Below are positions 1 through 7,871 of a stretch of DNA of 52,254 bases, piece by piece. Source of the stretch: an uncultured Clostridia bacterium (GTDB lineage: Bacteria > Bacillota > Clostridia > Lachnospirales > Cellulosilyticaceae). The number at the start of each line of letters is the position of its first letter. Within the stretch, counting starts at the first letter, position 1. The stretch is taken from NCBI GenBank assembly GCA_937981575.1, contig CALJNR010000048.1, positions 1-52,254 of the forward strand, read 5' to 3'. The notes under the pieces are model-generated. The model did no database searches. It saw only the letters and a list, made by a program, of their open reading frames with translations, and was not told where the DNA came from. The position numbers and the translations under genes were made by a program.

Positions 1-1
1 G

Positions 2-706
2 CTCTATCGCAGCGGAGATTTAGTAAGATGGCTACCAGATGGCAATATCGAATATTTAGGGCGTATTGATGAGCAGGTAAAAATACGTGGTTACCGCATC
101 GAGCCAGGAGAAGTAGAAGCACGATTACAGGAGATAAAAGAGGTCAAAAATGCTGCTGTTATCGTACATAAAGAAGAAGGAAAAGACCCGGAGCTATGGG
201 GCTATGTAGTAGCAGATGATGCACTAGATATGCACGCTATAAGAGAGCAGCTAAAAGAGGTATTACCAAGCTATATGCTACCAGCAAGAATGATGCAGCT
301 TGATGTGCTACCTATGACAAAGAGCGGAAAGCTTAATAAGAGAGCCTTGCCAAATATTGTGATAGAAACAAATGACAAATATGAAGAGCCAACATCAGAG
401 GCAGAAGTATTATTATGTAAATATTTTAGTGAAGTACTTGGAATAGACAAAAAGATTGGAATATATGATAATTTTTATGAGTTAGGAGGGGATTCTATTA
501 AAGCGATAATTATTACAAGTAAAATGAAAGAAGCAGGATATGAGTTAGCAATACAAAATACATTACAAAAATCAACAATAAAAGAGCTTGCTCAAACAGC
601 AGTACGAGTAGATGAATTAGAAAAAGATCTCATTGATACAGTTGATGGTGAAATAGATGATTTAGAAGATGAAATTTTTGATGAAATAGCATCATATTTT
701 GAATAA
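2..706 (+). CDS. Non-ribosomal peptide synthetase, 3' end (adenylation C-terminus plus carrier domain)
   Basis: The reading frame is open from the left edge, so the gene begins outside the window. The visible 234 residues start at adenylation core motif A7 (YRSGDL), run through A8 ([20 protein letters not shown]), a LPSYMLP motif and the A10 lysine (SGKLNKRAL). They then enter a peptidyl carrier domain with the phosphopantetheine serine in [11 protein letters not shown]. The protein ends about 60 residues later in an acidic tail rich in Asp and Glu. There is no thioesterase, reductase or condensation domain after the carrier, so the chain must pass to another protein; the condensation protein starting 26 bases downstream is the obvious partner. 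Hand-counted GC is about 43% in bases 1-360 and about 28% in 361-720, a break lying between the adenylation and carrier parts. The amino acid activated cannot be read because the specificity pocket is outside the window. Confidence 0.93.
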   Translation, partial: LYRSGDLVRWLPDGNIEYLGRIDEQVKIRGYRIEPGEVEARLQEIKEVKNAAVIVHKEEGKDPELWGYVVADDALDMHAIREQLKEVLPSYMLPARMMQLDVLPMTKSGKLNKRALPNIVIETNDKYEEPTSEAEVLLCKYFSEVLGIDKKIGIYDNFYELGGDSIKAIIITSKMKEAGYELAIQNTLQKSTIKELAQTAVRVDELEKDLIDTVDGEIDDLEDEIFDEIASYFE

Positions 707-732
707 AATTTGGTGTGTGAGGAGATATTGCT

Positions 733-2388
733 GTGAAAATAGAAAAAATTTATAATCTTACCCCTTTGCAAAAAGGTATATTATCGCATAATGTTTCAAA
801 TCCTGACTCAATTGCCTATTTTGAACAAGCAACATTGTATTTTTATGAAGATATAAATATTGATTTGTTAAAGATAAGTTTAGAATTAGTTCAGAAAAGG
901 TACGAAGCATTAAGAACTTCTATTTATTATCGTGTCACTGATTGTCCTAAACAAGTTGTATTTAAAGAACGCACACTAGATTTTGCTTACGAGGATTTGA
1001 TTCAATGTGAGCAAGAAGAGAGACAGCATATTATTGAGCATTATAAAAAAGATAATATGAAACGGGGATTTGACTTAGAAAAAGATAACTTAATGAGAAT
1101 TAAATTATTTAAAGAAAGTACAGAAAAATCAACAATGGTATGGAGCTTTCATCATATCATTGTTGATGGTTGGAGTATTGCAATTATTATGGAAAAAATG
1201 ATTTCTTATTATTTGCGCCTAATAGAAGGTGATAGTAAGCTTAGATTGCTAGAAGAAATTGAAGTTGAAAAAAGTAAAGAAAGAACCTTTAAATATTACG
1301 TTTCAAAATTATATGCACAAGATACAGATAAAGGTATAAAATATTGGTCTAGGCTACTCGGTGACTATAAAAATGCGGCAGAAATACCATTAGTAAGAGA
1401 AATTAATAAAACTAAAGAACAAGTGGATGAGATAGAGTGTTTGCTTCCTGAGGATTTCACTAACAAACTAATTAAGTATTCTGAAACCATGAACTTGACT
1501 ATTAGTAATATCTTGGAAATGGCATGGGGGATAACTTTACAACATTTTTCAGGGTTAGATGATGTAGTATTTGGAAAACTAGTTTCTGGTCGAAATCTCC
1601 AAATAGCAGGTATTGAAAAAATAGTTGGCATGCTAATGAATACGATTCCTGTAAGAGTTAAAACAGATAATAATTGCACAATAAAAGAAATGTTAATGCA
1701 TTTGCAAAAAGAATCAATTGAGGGTAGTAAGTTCCACTATTGTGATCTATCAATGATACAAAGTAAAACAAAAGCTAAAGGGGATTTAATTAAGAGCTTA
1801 TATGTTTATGAAAATGTATTTATTGATAATAGTTATTATGATACAATTAGAAAAATTAATATTGGAAATGAAGAGCTAGTAGATCAAGTTGAATATCCCC
1901 TTATGTTTTGTGCAATGATGGCAGGTAATAATCTTAAATTATACATTACATATAATCCTCAATATTATTTAATTGAAGAAATCGAACTTGTACTTATGCA
2001 TTTAAGAACAATTCTCAATGAGGTTGTAGAAGACTCGCTAAGAAAAGTAATTGATATAAGTAGAGTTGATTCCGATGAAAAAGCTAAAACTTGTATTTCA
2101 GGAAAGGAATTTAGTGCAAATAACTTACAAGTATGGAATATGTTGTGTGAGAGGTTCTTGCTTGAAGACCAGGAACTAGATCATTTAGCATTTAAAATAA
2201 TATCTAAACATAATCAAATATGTGGGAATAATAAGCCTGGTGAAATATGTATTGAGGTTTTAGAACAATCAGATACTACTGTAAAGAAGAATCTTATAAA
2301 AACCAATATATTAGGTAGATGGGATATAAATAATAGAATTGAAATACTTAAAGATGCTCCATCAGTTAAGATTAAAAAAATTATGTAA
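733..2388 (+). CDS. Stand-alone NRPS condensation protein with vestigial adenylation tail
   Basis: A GTG start is chosen because GAGGAG lies 8 bases upstream. Residues 1 to about 430 form a condensation domain: LTPLQKGILSH near residue 9, a RGFDLEKDNLMRIKLF motif, the catalytic HHxxxDG at 140-146 (HHIIVDGWS), and VGMLMNTIPVRV near 305. Condensation domains join the donor and acceptor aminoacyl chains held on carrier domains. There is no carrier domain. The last 55 residues look like the A6-A8 part of an adenylation domain after heavy loss: NKPGEICIE, then KTNILGRWDINNRIEIL, then SVKIKKI, to be compared with PGELYI, YRTGDLGRW..GxIEyLG and QVKIRG. Motifs A1-A5 and the binding pocket are absent, so this part cannot activate an amino acid. 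The DNA is very AT-rich. Either a decayed full module or a condensation domain kept for use in trans would fit. Confidence 0.88.
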   Translation: MKIEKIYNLTPLQKGILSHNVSNPDSIAYFEQATLYFYEDINIDLLKISLELVQKRYEALRTSIYYRVTDCPKQVVFKERTLDFAYEDLIQCEQEERQHIIEHYKKDNMKRGFDLEKDNLMRIKLFKESTEKSTMVWSFHHIIVDGWSIAIIMEKMISYYLRLIEGDSKLRLLEEIEVEKSKERTFKYYVSKLYAQDTDKGIKYWSRLLGDYKNAAEIPLVREINKTKEQVDEIECLLPEDFTNKLIKYSETMNLTISNILEMAWGITLQHFSGLDDVVFGKLVSGRNLQIAGIEKIVGMLMNTIPVRVKTDNNCTIKEMLMHLQKESIEGSKFHYCDLSMIQSKTKAKGDLIKSLYVYENVFIDNSYYDTIRKINIGNEELVDQVEYPLMFCAMMAGNNLKLYITYNPQYYLIEEIELVLMHLRTILNEVVEDSLRKVIDISRVDSDEKAKTCISGKEFSANNLQVWNMLCERFLLEDQELDHLAFKIISKHNQICGNNKPGEICIEVLEQSDTTVKKNLIKTNILGRWDINNRIEILKDAPSVKIKKIM

Positions 2389-2506
2389 GAAATAATTAAA
2401 GATAAAGTGCAAAGCTGTAATAGCATAAAAAACAAAACCGAGATATCTTTTTTAGGCATCTAGAAAAAAGCAGTAGAGTCATAAGAGAGATCATTAGGGA
2501 GGTAGT

Positions 2507-3205
2507 ATGAAATTATATTGTTTACCATATGCGGGTGGTTCTGCAATTTCAATATTTACAAAGTATAAAAGCTATCCATGGAATAATGATATACAAATTA
2601 TTCCATTAGAACTTCCAGGGAAAGGAATACGCTTTGAAGAAGAGTTACCCTCTAGTATTGAAGAAATTGTCTTAGAACTTTCAGATTTTATTCTGAAAGA
2701 TTCTCAAAATGAAGAATATGCAGTATGGGGACATAGCATGGGGGGACTACTAGCTTATGAAATTGTATATTATTTTAATAGTATAGGCTACAATGCACCC
2801 AAAATTATGATTATAAGTGGAAGTAGACCACCTTTTATTAAAAGTGAAAAGGTTACGCAGTATAAATTAGGTGATAAAGCCTTTATTCAGTATTTAATTA
2901 ATAGCAACGGAATTAGTGAAGGATTAGGTTCAGATGAAATGTTTAAAGAAGTTTTTTTGCCAATAATAAAACATGATTTTAAACTTCTGGATTTGTATAA
3001 CTATACTAAAAAACAAATGATTAATCAAAATACATTTATCTTATATTCGGAGGAAGATAATCCTAATAACATTATATTTAAATGGAGAGAGGTTGTTTGT
3101 AAGAGTGTATTTAAACAAATTGAAGGAAATCATTATTTTATTAATAATAATTTTGACGAAGTAGTAACTTATTTAAATAGTGCTATTAATTCAATAACGT
3201 TTTGA
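2507..3205 (+). CDS. Type II thioesterase of the NRPS cluster
   Basis: This is a 232-residue alpha/beta hydrolase of the GrsT/SrfAD type, the usual length for the family. It shows the N-terminal PYAGGSA oxyanion region, PLELPGKGIR, the nucleophile elbow GHSMGG with Ser77, an Asp in SEEDNP near 184 and His209 in GNHYF, which complete a catalytic triad. Such enzymes act in the cytosol, removing wrong or stalled acyl groups from carrier domains so that the assembly line can restart. The ribosome binding site GGGAGGT lies just before the ATG. It sits between the condensation protein and the exporter on the same strand, consistent with one transcript. Chain release from the last NRPS module could also depend on it, since no integrated thioesterase is visible. 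Confidence 0.92.
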   Translation: MKLYCLPYAGGSAISIFTKYKSYPWNNDIQIIPLELPGKGIRFEEELPSSIEEIVLELSDFILKDSQNEEYAVWGHSMGGLLAYEIVYYFNSIGYNAPKIMIISGSRPPFIKSEKVTQYKLGDKAFIQYLINSNGISEGLGSDEMFKEVFLPIIKHDFKLLDLYNYTKKQMINQNTFILYSEEDNPNNIIFKWREVVCKSVFKQIEGNHYFINNNFDEVVTYLNSAINSITF

Positions 3206-3238
3206 GTCTTAAATAAAAAGAAAGGAATGAATATAATA

Positions 3239-4915
3239 ATGATTAGATATTTTAAGGAAAACAGAATAATAATATTTATTACCTTGATTTTGTGTATAAC
3301 ATGTGCTATAGCATCTTCATTTGTTGCAGTTTTTTTACAAAGAATTCTTGATGCAGCTGTTATATCAGATATGAATAGCTTTTCGCGTGAACTACTAAGA
3401 GCAATAGCATATCTTGCGGTATTAATAACATTTTCATATTTATACTCTCTATTATGTAAAAAAAGCATATATAAGCTTATTAAGACAATGAGAAAACATT
3501 TATATAATGGAGTAATTAATCATTCTATTGAAGGATTTCAAAAAAGAGATATGGCGAATTATCTTTCTTATTTTAATAATGATATTAAAATAATAGAAGA
3601 TAATTATTTGAATGCTATGTTTACAATTCTTGAGAATATTGTGTTGTTTTTAGCATCCTTAGTCATTATGATTTATTATAGTCCCATTATTGCCTTATTT
3701 ACAGGAATCTCTATAATATTAATGATTACTATTCCAAGTCTTGCAGGGATCCCCTTGCAAAAGAAGCAAGATAATTATTCAAAGGAGTTATCACTATTTA
3801 CCAATAAGCTTAAAGATATGCTGATGGGATTTGAAGTAATAAAAACGTATAGTATCGATGCATATAGTATAAAAAAATTTGAAAGGAGCAACACCAATCT
3901 TGCAAAATCAAAATATAAGGTAGATAAATTATTTGCATTAACAGAAGTTATATCAGTGGTATTATCTATTATATTGCAAATAGGCGTTATTGTTTTATCT
4001 GCATATTTTGTTATCAAAGGCAAAATAACAGTTGGTACCTTACTCGCACTTACTCAGCTTGGAGCCTCCTTAGCAAATCCATTAGTATTAATTTTTGACA
4101 ATATTCCTAAGATGCAAAGTACAAAGGAAATATTAAATAAATTAAATGAAATTGTTGCAATAAGTGATGAATCAAATGCAAAAGCATATAACTTAATTGA
4201 ATTTGAACATTCTATAGAATTAGAGAATATTAGTTTTGGATATGGGAATCAAGAAATACTAAAAGGTATTGATTTAAAACTAACTAAAGGCAAAAAGTAT
4301 GCTATTGTTGGAACAAATGGTTGTGGAAAATCAACATTATTAAAATTAATTGGTGGCTATTTTTCAACTTATGAAGGGAAGCTGCTTTATGATGAAAAAG
4401 AAATAGATAGCAGTAACAGAAGTAATATAATTAAAATTGCTTCTATCATACATCAAAATATCTATTTATTTAATGAGTCAATACAAGATAATATATGTTT
4501 GCACAATGAATATTCAGATGAAGATTTGAATTTAGTGTTAGAAAAAAGTGAGTTAGCTTCTATATTACATAAAAAGGATATTGCTCTTGATTATGAAGTA
4601 AAGGAAAATGGATTAAATTTATCAGGCGGACAAAGACAAAGAATTGCAATTGCTAGAGCACTTATACAAAAGAAGCCTTTATTAATTATTGATGAGGGAA
4701 CTTCAGCAATTGAACAAAAAGCTAGTTATGACATAGAACAAAACCTATTAAAGGATAACACTATCACATTATTAACTATAACGCATAATTTAGGTGAAAA
4801 TAATTTGAAAAATTATGATGAAATTATTGTCATGAATAATGGAAGCATTGTAGAAAAAGGTAGTTATTATGAGTTGATTAATAGTAAAGGATTCTTTTAT
4901 AACATGACTTTATAG
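3239..4915 (+). CDS. ABC exporter, fused membrane and ATPase half-transporter
   Basis: This half-transporter has six predicted membrane segments followed by an ATPase domain. The ATPase shows Walker A GTNGCGKST near residue 360, a Q-loop in IIHQNIYLF, signature LSGGQRQRIAIARAL, Walker B LLIIDEGTSAIE and an H-loop His in TITHN. It likely works as a dimer in the membrane and exports the peptide made by the neighbouring NRPS. Two in-frame ATGs exist. The one at 3227 touches the ribosome binding site AAAGGA with no spacing, so the ATG at 3239, giving 558 residues, is preferred. The substrate is inferred only from context. No N-terminal C39 peptidase domain is present, so it is not a double-glycine bacteriocin processor. 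GC is among the lowest in the window. Confidence 0.9.
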   Translation: MIRYFKENRIIIFITLILCITCAIASSFVAVFLQRILDAAVISDMNSFSRELLRAIAYLAVLITFSYLYSLLCKKSIYKLIKTMRKHLYNGVINHSIEGFQKRDMANYLSYFNNDIKIIEDNYLNAMFTILENIVLFLASLVIMIYYSPIIALFTGISIILMITIPSLAGIPLQKKQDNYSKELSLFTNKLKDMLMGFEVIKTYSIDAYSIKKFERSNTNLAKSKYKVDKLFALTEVISVVLSIILQIGVIVLSAYFVIKGKITVGTLLALTQLGASLANPLVLIFDNIPKMQSTKEILNKLNEIVAISDESNAKAYNLIEFEHSIELENISFGYGNQEILKGIDLKLTKGKKYAIVGTNGCGKSTLLKLIGGYFSTYEGKLLYDEKEIDSSNRSNIIKIASIIHQNIYLFNESIQDNICLHNEYSDEDLNLVLEKSELASILHKKDIALDYEVKENGLNLSGGQRQRIAIARALIQKKPLLIIDEGTSAIEQKASYDIEQNLLKDNTITLLTITHNLGENNLKNYDEIIVMNNGSIVEKGSYYELINSKGFFYNMTL

Positions 4916-4945
4916 AGGTCTTTAATAATGCAGTAAGCTACAGAC

Positions 4946-4977
4946 AAGTATCCCCCTATTAAGTGGAGGTACTTTTG
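4946..4977 (+). terminator. Possible terminator after the exporter gene
   Basis: AAGTA followed by a C-run can pair with GGAGG then TACTT around a short loop, with two internal mismatches, and is followed by TTTTGT. The T-run is short, so this is a weak intrinsic terminator at best. It would separate the exporter from the phosphopantetheinyl transferase gene. Confidence 0.4.
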
Positions 4978-5025
4978 TATAACGAATGACACCAAAAATT
5001 TTAATCTACTATAAATGGAGTACAC

Positions 5026-5691
5026 ATGATATCTATATATAATTTGTCGTTATCAAGTTCTACTTTTGAAAAAAAAGAAAATGAATTGCTAAGCTACATA
5101 TCCCCTGAAAGAAAAAAACGTGTTTTAAGTTATCATCATCCTATAGATCAGAAACTATCTTTATATGGTCAGCTTCTTATAAAAATAGGAATACATAGAT
5201 TGACTAAAATACACTTTGAGCAAATGCAGTTTTCAACTAATATGCATGGGAAGCCTATTTTATTAAATGATAGTCTTTATTTTAATTTATCCCATACAAG
5301 AAATCATGTATTATGTGTTTTTTCAACAAAGGTTGAGGTTGGGGCAGATGTAGAAAAGATAGAAAATGCGCCGTTTGAAATTATGAATAATTTTTTTCAT
5401 ACTAAAGAAATTGAATATATAAACACTCCCTATAAAGATAGAGCGTTCTTATTTTATGATGTATGGACTAAAAAAGAGGCATACTTAAAAATGATAGGGA
5501 CAGGTTTACATGATAGAATATCTGAAATTAATATTTTAAGCTGTCCATTTACAATAGAGACCTATCAGGTAGAACAATACTTGTGTTCTGTATGTTTTAA
5601 TCAAGCACATGATTATAGTATTAAAAATATAAACATATCAGAAAAACAAATCTATGATTATATAACAATTAATTCGTGCATAGGAACTTAA
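5026..5691 (+). CDS. Sfp-type 4'-phosphopantetheinyl transferase
   Basis: This 221-residue protein transfers the phosphopantetheine arm from coenzyme A to the serine of carrier domains, here most likely the LGGDS serine of the NRPS at the left edge. The Sfp-family motifs are in order: GKP at 75-77, FNLSHT from 86, GADVEKIE with metal-binding Asp108 and Glu110, and WTKKEAYLK at 147-155. The length fits the Sfp/GrsT-associated class rather than the small AcpS class. GGAG lies 8 bases before the ATG. It follows the exporter after a 110-base gap and closes the biosynthetic locus. After it, the gene content changes to housekeeping. Confidence 0.93.
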   Translation: MISIYNLSLSSSTFEKKENELLSYISPERKKRVLSYHHPIDQKLSLYGQLLIKIGIHRLTKIHFEQMQFSTNMHGKPILLNDSLYFNLSHTRNHVLCVFSTKVEVGADVEKIENAPFEIMNNFFHTKEIEYINTPYKDRAFLFYDVWTKKEAYLKMIGTGLHDRISEINILSCPFTIETYQVEQYLCSVCFNQAHDYSIKNINISEKQIYDYITINSCIGT

Positions 5692-5776
5692 AGCCAATTT
5701 GAAAAGTGGGTGTACTATTTTTAGTCAAGCACTAGTAGTGTAAGTTTCAATAGCTTGTCTTCAAACCTAATAATAA

Positions 5777-5813
5777 AAAAAGGACCTAGGTTTCAGGGGG
5801 AGAAACCTAGGTT
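5777..5813 (-). terminator. Perfect stem-loop that reads as a terminator only on the minus strand
   Basis: ACCTAGGTTT (5784-5793) and AAACCTAGGT (5803-5812) form a perfect 10-bp stem with a 9-base loop. On the minus strand the stem is followed by CC and a run of seven T, the form of an intrinsic terminator. On the plus strand no T-run follows. No minus-strand gene is visible upstream of it (to its right), so its client is unclear. Confidence 0.5.
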
Positions 5814-5910
5814 GAGGGGGGATTTAGCGATGTACCTCACACTTGGTACGATTATAGTATGAACCATTAAAACTATTTCTATACAAATTAAAAAAAATAA
5901 TTTAACTTCC
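5814..5910. other. Short non-coding stretch between NRPS locus and serS promoter
   Basis: This G-run-rich then AT-rich stretch shows no convincing coding sequence on either strand. A small GGTAC/GTACC repeat (around 5834-5848) could pair, but nothing assignable is seen. Confidence 0.3.
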
Positions 5911-5939
5911 TTGATTTTTTAATAATCATATCTTATAAT
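5911..5939 (+). promoter_or_regulatory. Sigma-A-type promoter of the serS leader
   Basis: TTGATT (5911-5916) and TATAAT (5934-5939) are separated by 17 bases, a near-consensus vegetative promoter. It lies about 25-40 bases upstream of the first helix of the T-box, which sets the leader start at roughly 5946. Confidence 0.75.
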
Positions 5940-5964
5940 GGAACCAATTATATATGAATATTAT

Positions 5965-6220
5965 AACGATGATAAAAGAAAAACTTTAGAAAATGTTTTT
6001 TAGAGAGCTGATGGGTGGTGAAAATCAGCAGACATGCTAAAGTGTTCCGCTTTTGGAGTTTCTGATGATGAATCAGAAGGGTCTGCCCTTTACAGCAGTT
6101 GATAAGGTCAGCAGCTCTGCTGATAAATGAAGGTGGCACCGCGAGATATTTCGTCCTTTTACCTCTATGCATCTATAGTTTCTATAGATTAATGCATAGC
6201 GTAAAAGGACGTTTTTATTT
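5965..6220 (+). promoter_or_regulatory. T-box riboswitch for serine (specifier UCC) upstream of serS
   Basis: The leader senses uncharged tRNA-Ser and lets transcription run into serS when serine charging is low. AAAAG (5974-5978) pairs with CTTTT (6050-6054) and ACTTTAG (5983-5989) with CTAAAGT (6037-6043). Between these helices the 3' strand leaves GTTCCG as an internal loop, so UCC at 6046-6048, a serine codon, is the specifier. Apical stem I carries the typical AGAGAGCTGATGGGTGGTG. The conserved T-box AAGGTGGCACCGCG is at 6130-6143; its TGGC bulge matches a GCCA acceptor end, as expected for tRNA-Ser with G73. The terminator is CGTCCTTTTAC (6152-6162) with GTAAAAGGACG (6201-6211), an inner CTATGCAT/ATGCATAG helix and a T-run. 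Confidence 0.95.
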
Positions 6221-6266
6221 TAGCCCCAAATAATAGATTTACGACTATTTTAAAGAGGTGAAAAAC

Positions 6267-7547
6267 ATGTTAGATATCAAATTATTACGTTCAGATCTAG
6301 AAGGAGTCAAAAAGATTCTTGCCACAAGAAGCGGCAGTTATAACCTTGATGAATTTACATCCCTTGATGTAAAAAGAAGAGAATTGCTTCAAGAAGTTGA
6401 GACGCTTAAAAACAAGCAAAACACTGTTTCAAAACAAGTGCCTGCTATGAAAAAAGAAGGAAAAGACGTAACGGCAGTTTTTGCAGAAATGAAAGAACTT
6501 TCAGATAAAGTTAAAGATATTGATAATGAAATCAAAGTTATTGACGAAAAGCTCGAAACGATTCTTATGACGCTTCCAAATCTTCCAAATGCAAAAGTGC
6601 CAGTTGGAGCAAGTGATGCAGATAATGAGGAAATGCGCAGCTGGGGAGATGTTCCTCAGTTTGATTTTGAAGTAAAAGCACATTGGGATATTGGAGAAGC
6701 ACTGGATATTCTTGATTTTGAAAAAGCAGGCAAGGTAACAGGTTCAAGATTTGTATTCTATAAAGGATTAGGGGCGAGACTTGAACGTGCCTTAATGAAC
6801 TTTATGTTAGATATGCATGTGGATCAGCATAATTATACAGAAGTATTTCCGCCTTTTATGGTCAATAGAAAAAGTATGACAGGTACAGGACAGCTTCCAA
6901 AATTTGAAGAAGATGCTTTTAAAGTACAAGGGACAGATTATTTTCTTGTGCCGACAGCAGAAGTTCCTGTAACAAATATGTATAGAGAGCAGATTTTATC
7001 CGGAAGTGACCTTACAATTAAACACTGTGCTTATACAGCATGCTTTAGAGCAGAAGCCGGTTCAGCAGGAAGAGATACAAGGGGGATTATCCGCCAGCAC
7101 CAATTTAATAAAGTAGAACTTGTAAAATTCGCAAAACCAGAAGATTCTTATGAGGAATTAGAAAAGCTTACAAATGATGCAGAAGATGTGCTTAAAGCCC
7201 TTGGACTTGCCTACAGAGTTGTGAGACTCTGCAGCGGAGACCTTGGCTTTAGTTCAGCAATGACCTATGATCTTGAAGTGTGGATGCCAAGCTATGGCAG
7301 ATATGTTGAAATATCAAGCTGTTCAAACTTTGAGGACTTTCAGGCAAGACGTGCCAATATCAAATTCAAGAATGATATGAAGGATAAGGCACAGTTTGTG
7401 CATACATTAAACGGCAGTGGGGTTGCTTTAGGCCGTACAACAGCTGCGATTCTTGAAAATTATCAACAAGCTGATGGTTCTGTTATCATACCAGAAGCAC
7501 TTAGACCTTATATGGGCGGCATTGCTAAAATAGAGATGCCCAAGTAA
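6267..7547 (+). CDS. serS: Seryl-tRNA synthetase
   Basis: A 426-residue class II aminoacyl-tRNA synthetase that charges tRNA-Ser with serine in the cytosol. The N-terminal 110 residues form the long coiled-coil arm that reaches the tRNA variable arm. The catalytic part has [12 protein letters not shown], the serine-binding TAEVP, motif 2 (FRAEAG then [10 protein letters not shown]) and motif 3 ([13 protein letters not shown]). The ATG at 6267 is the start because AAAGAGGTG lies 6 bases upstream. An in-frame GTG at 6258 is part of that ribosome binding site and is rejected. The gene is transcribed alone, under the serine T-box, and ends at a terminator. The serS identity and the UCC specifier support each other. 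Confidence 0.98.
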   Translation: MLDIKLLRSDLEGVKKILATRSGSYNLDEFTSLDVKRRELLQEVETLKNKQNTVSKQVPAMKKEGKDVTAVFAEMKELSDKVKDIDNEIKVIDEKLETILMTLPNLPNAKVPVGASDADNEEMRSWGDVPQFDFEVKAHWDIGEALDILDFEKAGKVTGSRFVFYKGLGARLERALMNFMLDMHVDQHNYTEVFPPFMVNRKSMTGTGQLPKFEEDAFKVQGTDYFLVPTAEVPVTNMYREQILSGSDLTIKHCAYTACFRAEAGSAGRDTRGIIRQHQFNKVELVKFAKPEDSYEELEKLTNDAEDVLKALGLAYRVVRLCSGDLGFSSAMTYDLEVWMPSYGRYVEISSCSNFEDFQARRANIKFKNDMKDKAQFVHTLNGSGVALGRTTAAILENYQQADGSVIIPEALRPYMGGIAKIEMPK

Positions 7548-7574
7548 CAAGTTAAAAAGATATAGTAGATATTA

Positions 7575-7623
7575 AACAAGATAGTTTCTACATATTATTT
7601 ATAGAAGCTATCTTGTTTTTTTA
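7575..7623 (+). terminator. Intrinsic terminator of serS
   Basis: AACAAGATAG (7575-7584) pairs with CTATCTTGTT (7608-7617), extended by TTTCTA/TAGAA, and is followed by a run of T. Confidence 0.85.
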
Positions 7624-7709
7624 TATTTTAAGATTTATACTAAGGTACACTTAAAGAGAAGCAACCTGTCAACATAAGTTATTTACTTACACAAAGTTGA
7701 TTTTACAAT

Positions 7710-7760
7710 GATTTCACATCGCATGGCATCATGCATATTTAATTTTAAACATGTGAAATC
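7710..7760. repeat. Nested inverted repeat before the MATE gene
   Basis: GATTTCACAT (7710-7719) is mirrored exactly by ATGTGAAATC (7751-7760). Inside is a second hairpin, GCATG (7721-7725) with CATGC (7730-7734). No T-run follows, so it is not a terminator. It lies about 110 bases before the MATE start and could be a regulator site or a structured leader. The rest of the 7548-7871 gap shows nothing else assignable. Confidence 0.5.
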
Positions 7761-7871
7761 TAGAGCCATTTATGTACCAGTGTTTTATGTATGAGACTGT
7801 GCTATGATTAGAACGAATGATTGGAGGACCTAAGATCAACTAAGAAGGCACAGATAGGAGGGAAATTTGTA

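Noticed and set aside
1365..1679. Minus-strand open frame inside the condensation gene
   Set aside because: It lies opposite a conserved coding region, lacks a ribosome binding site and has the composition of a shadow frame. The same holds for minus-strand frames opposite serS, the MATE gene, the nucleoside genes and the GH87-like gene.
6258..6266. GTG start for serS three codons before the ATG
   Set aside because: The GTG is part of the AAAGAGGTG ribosome binding site, which is correctly spaced for the ATG at 6267.
7821..7871. Upstream TTG start for the MATE protein
   Set aside because: It adds a polar leader and has no suitable site, whereas the ATG at 7872 has AGGAGG in front.
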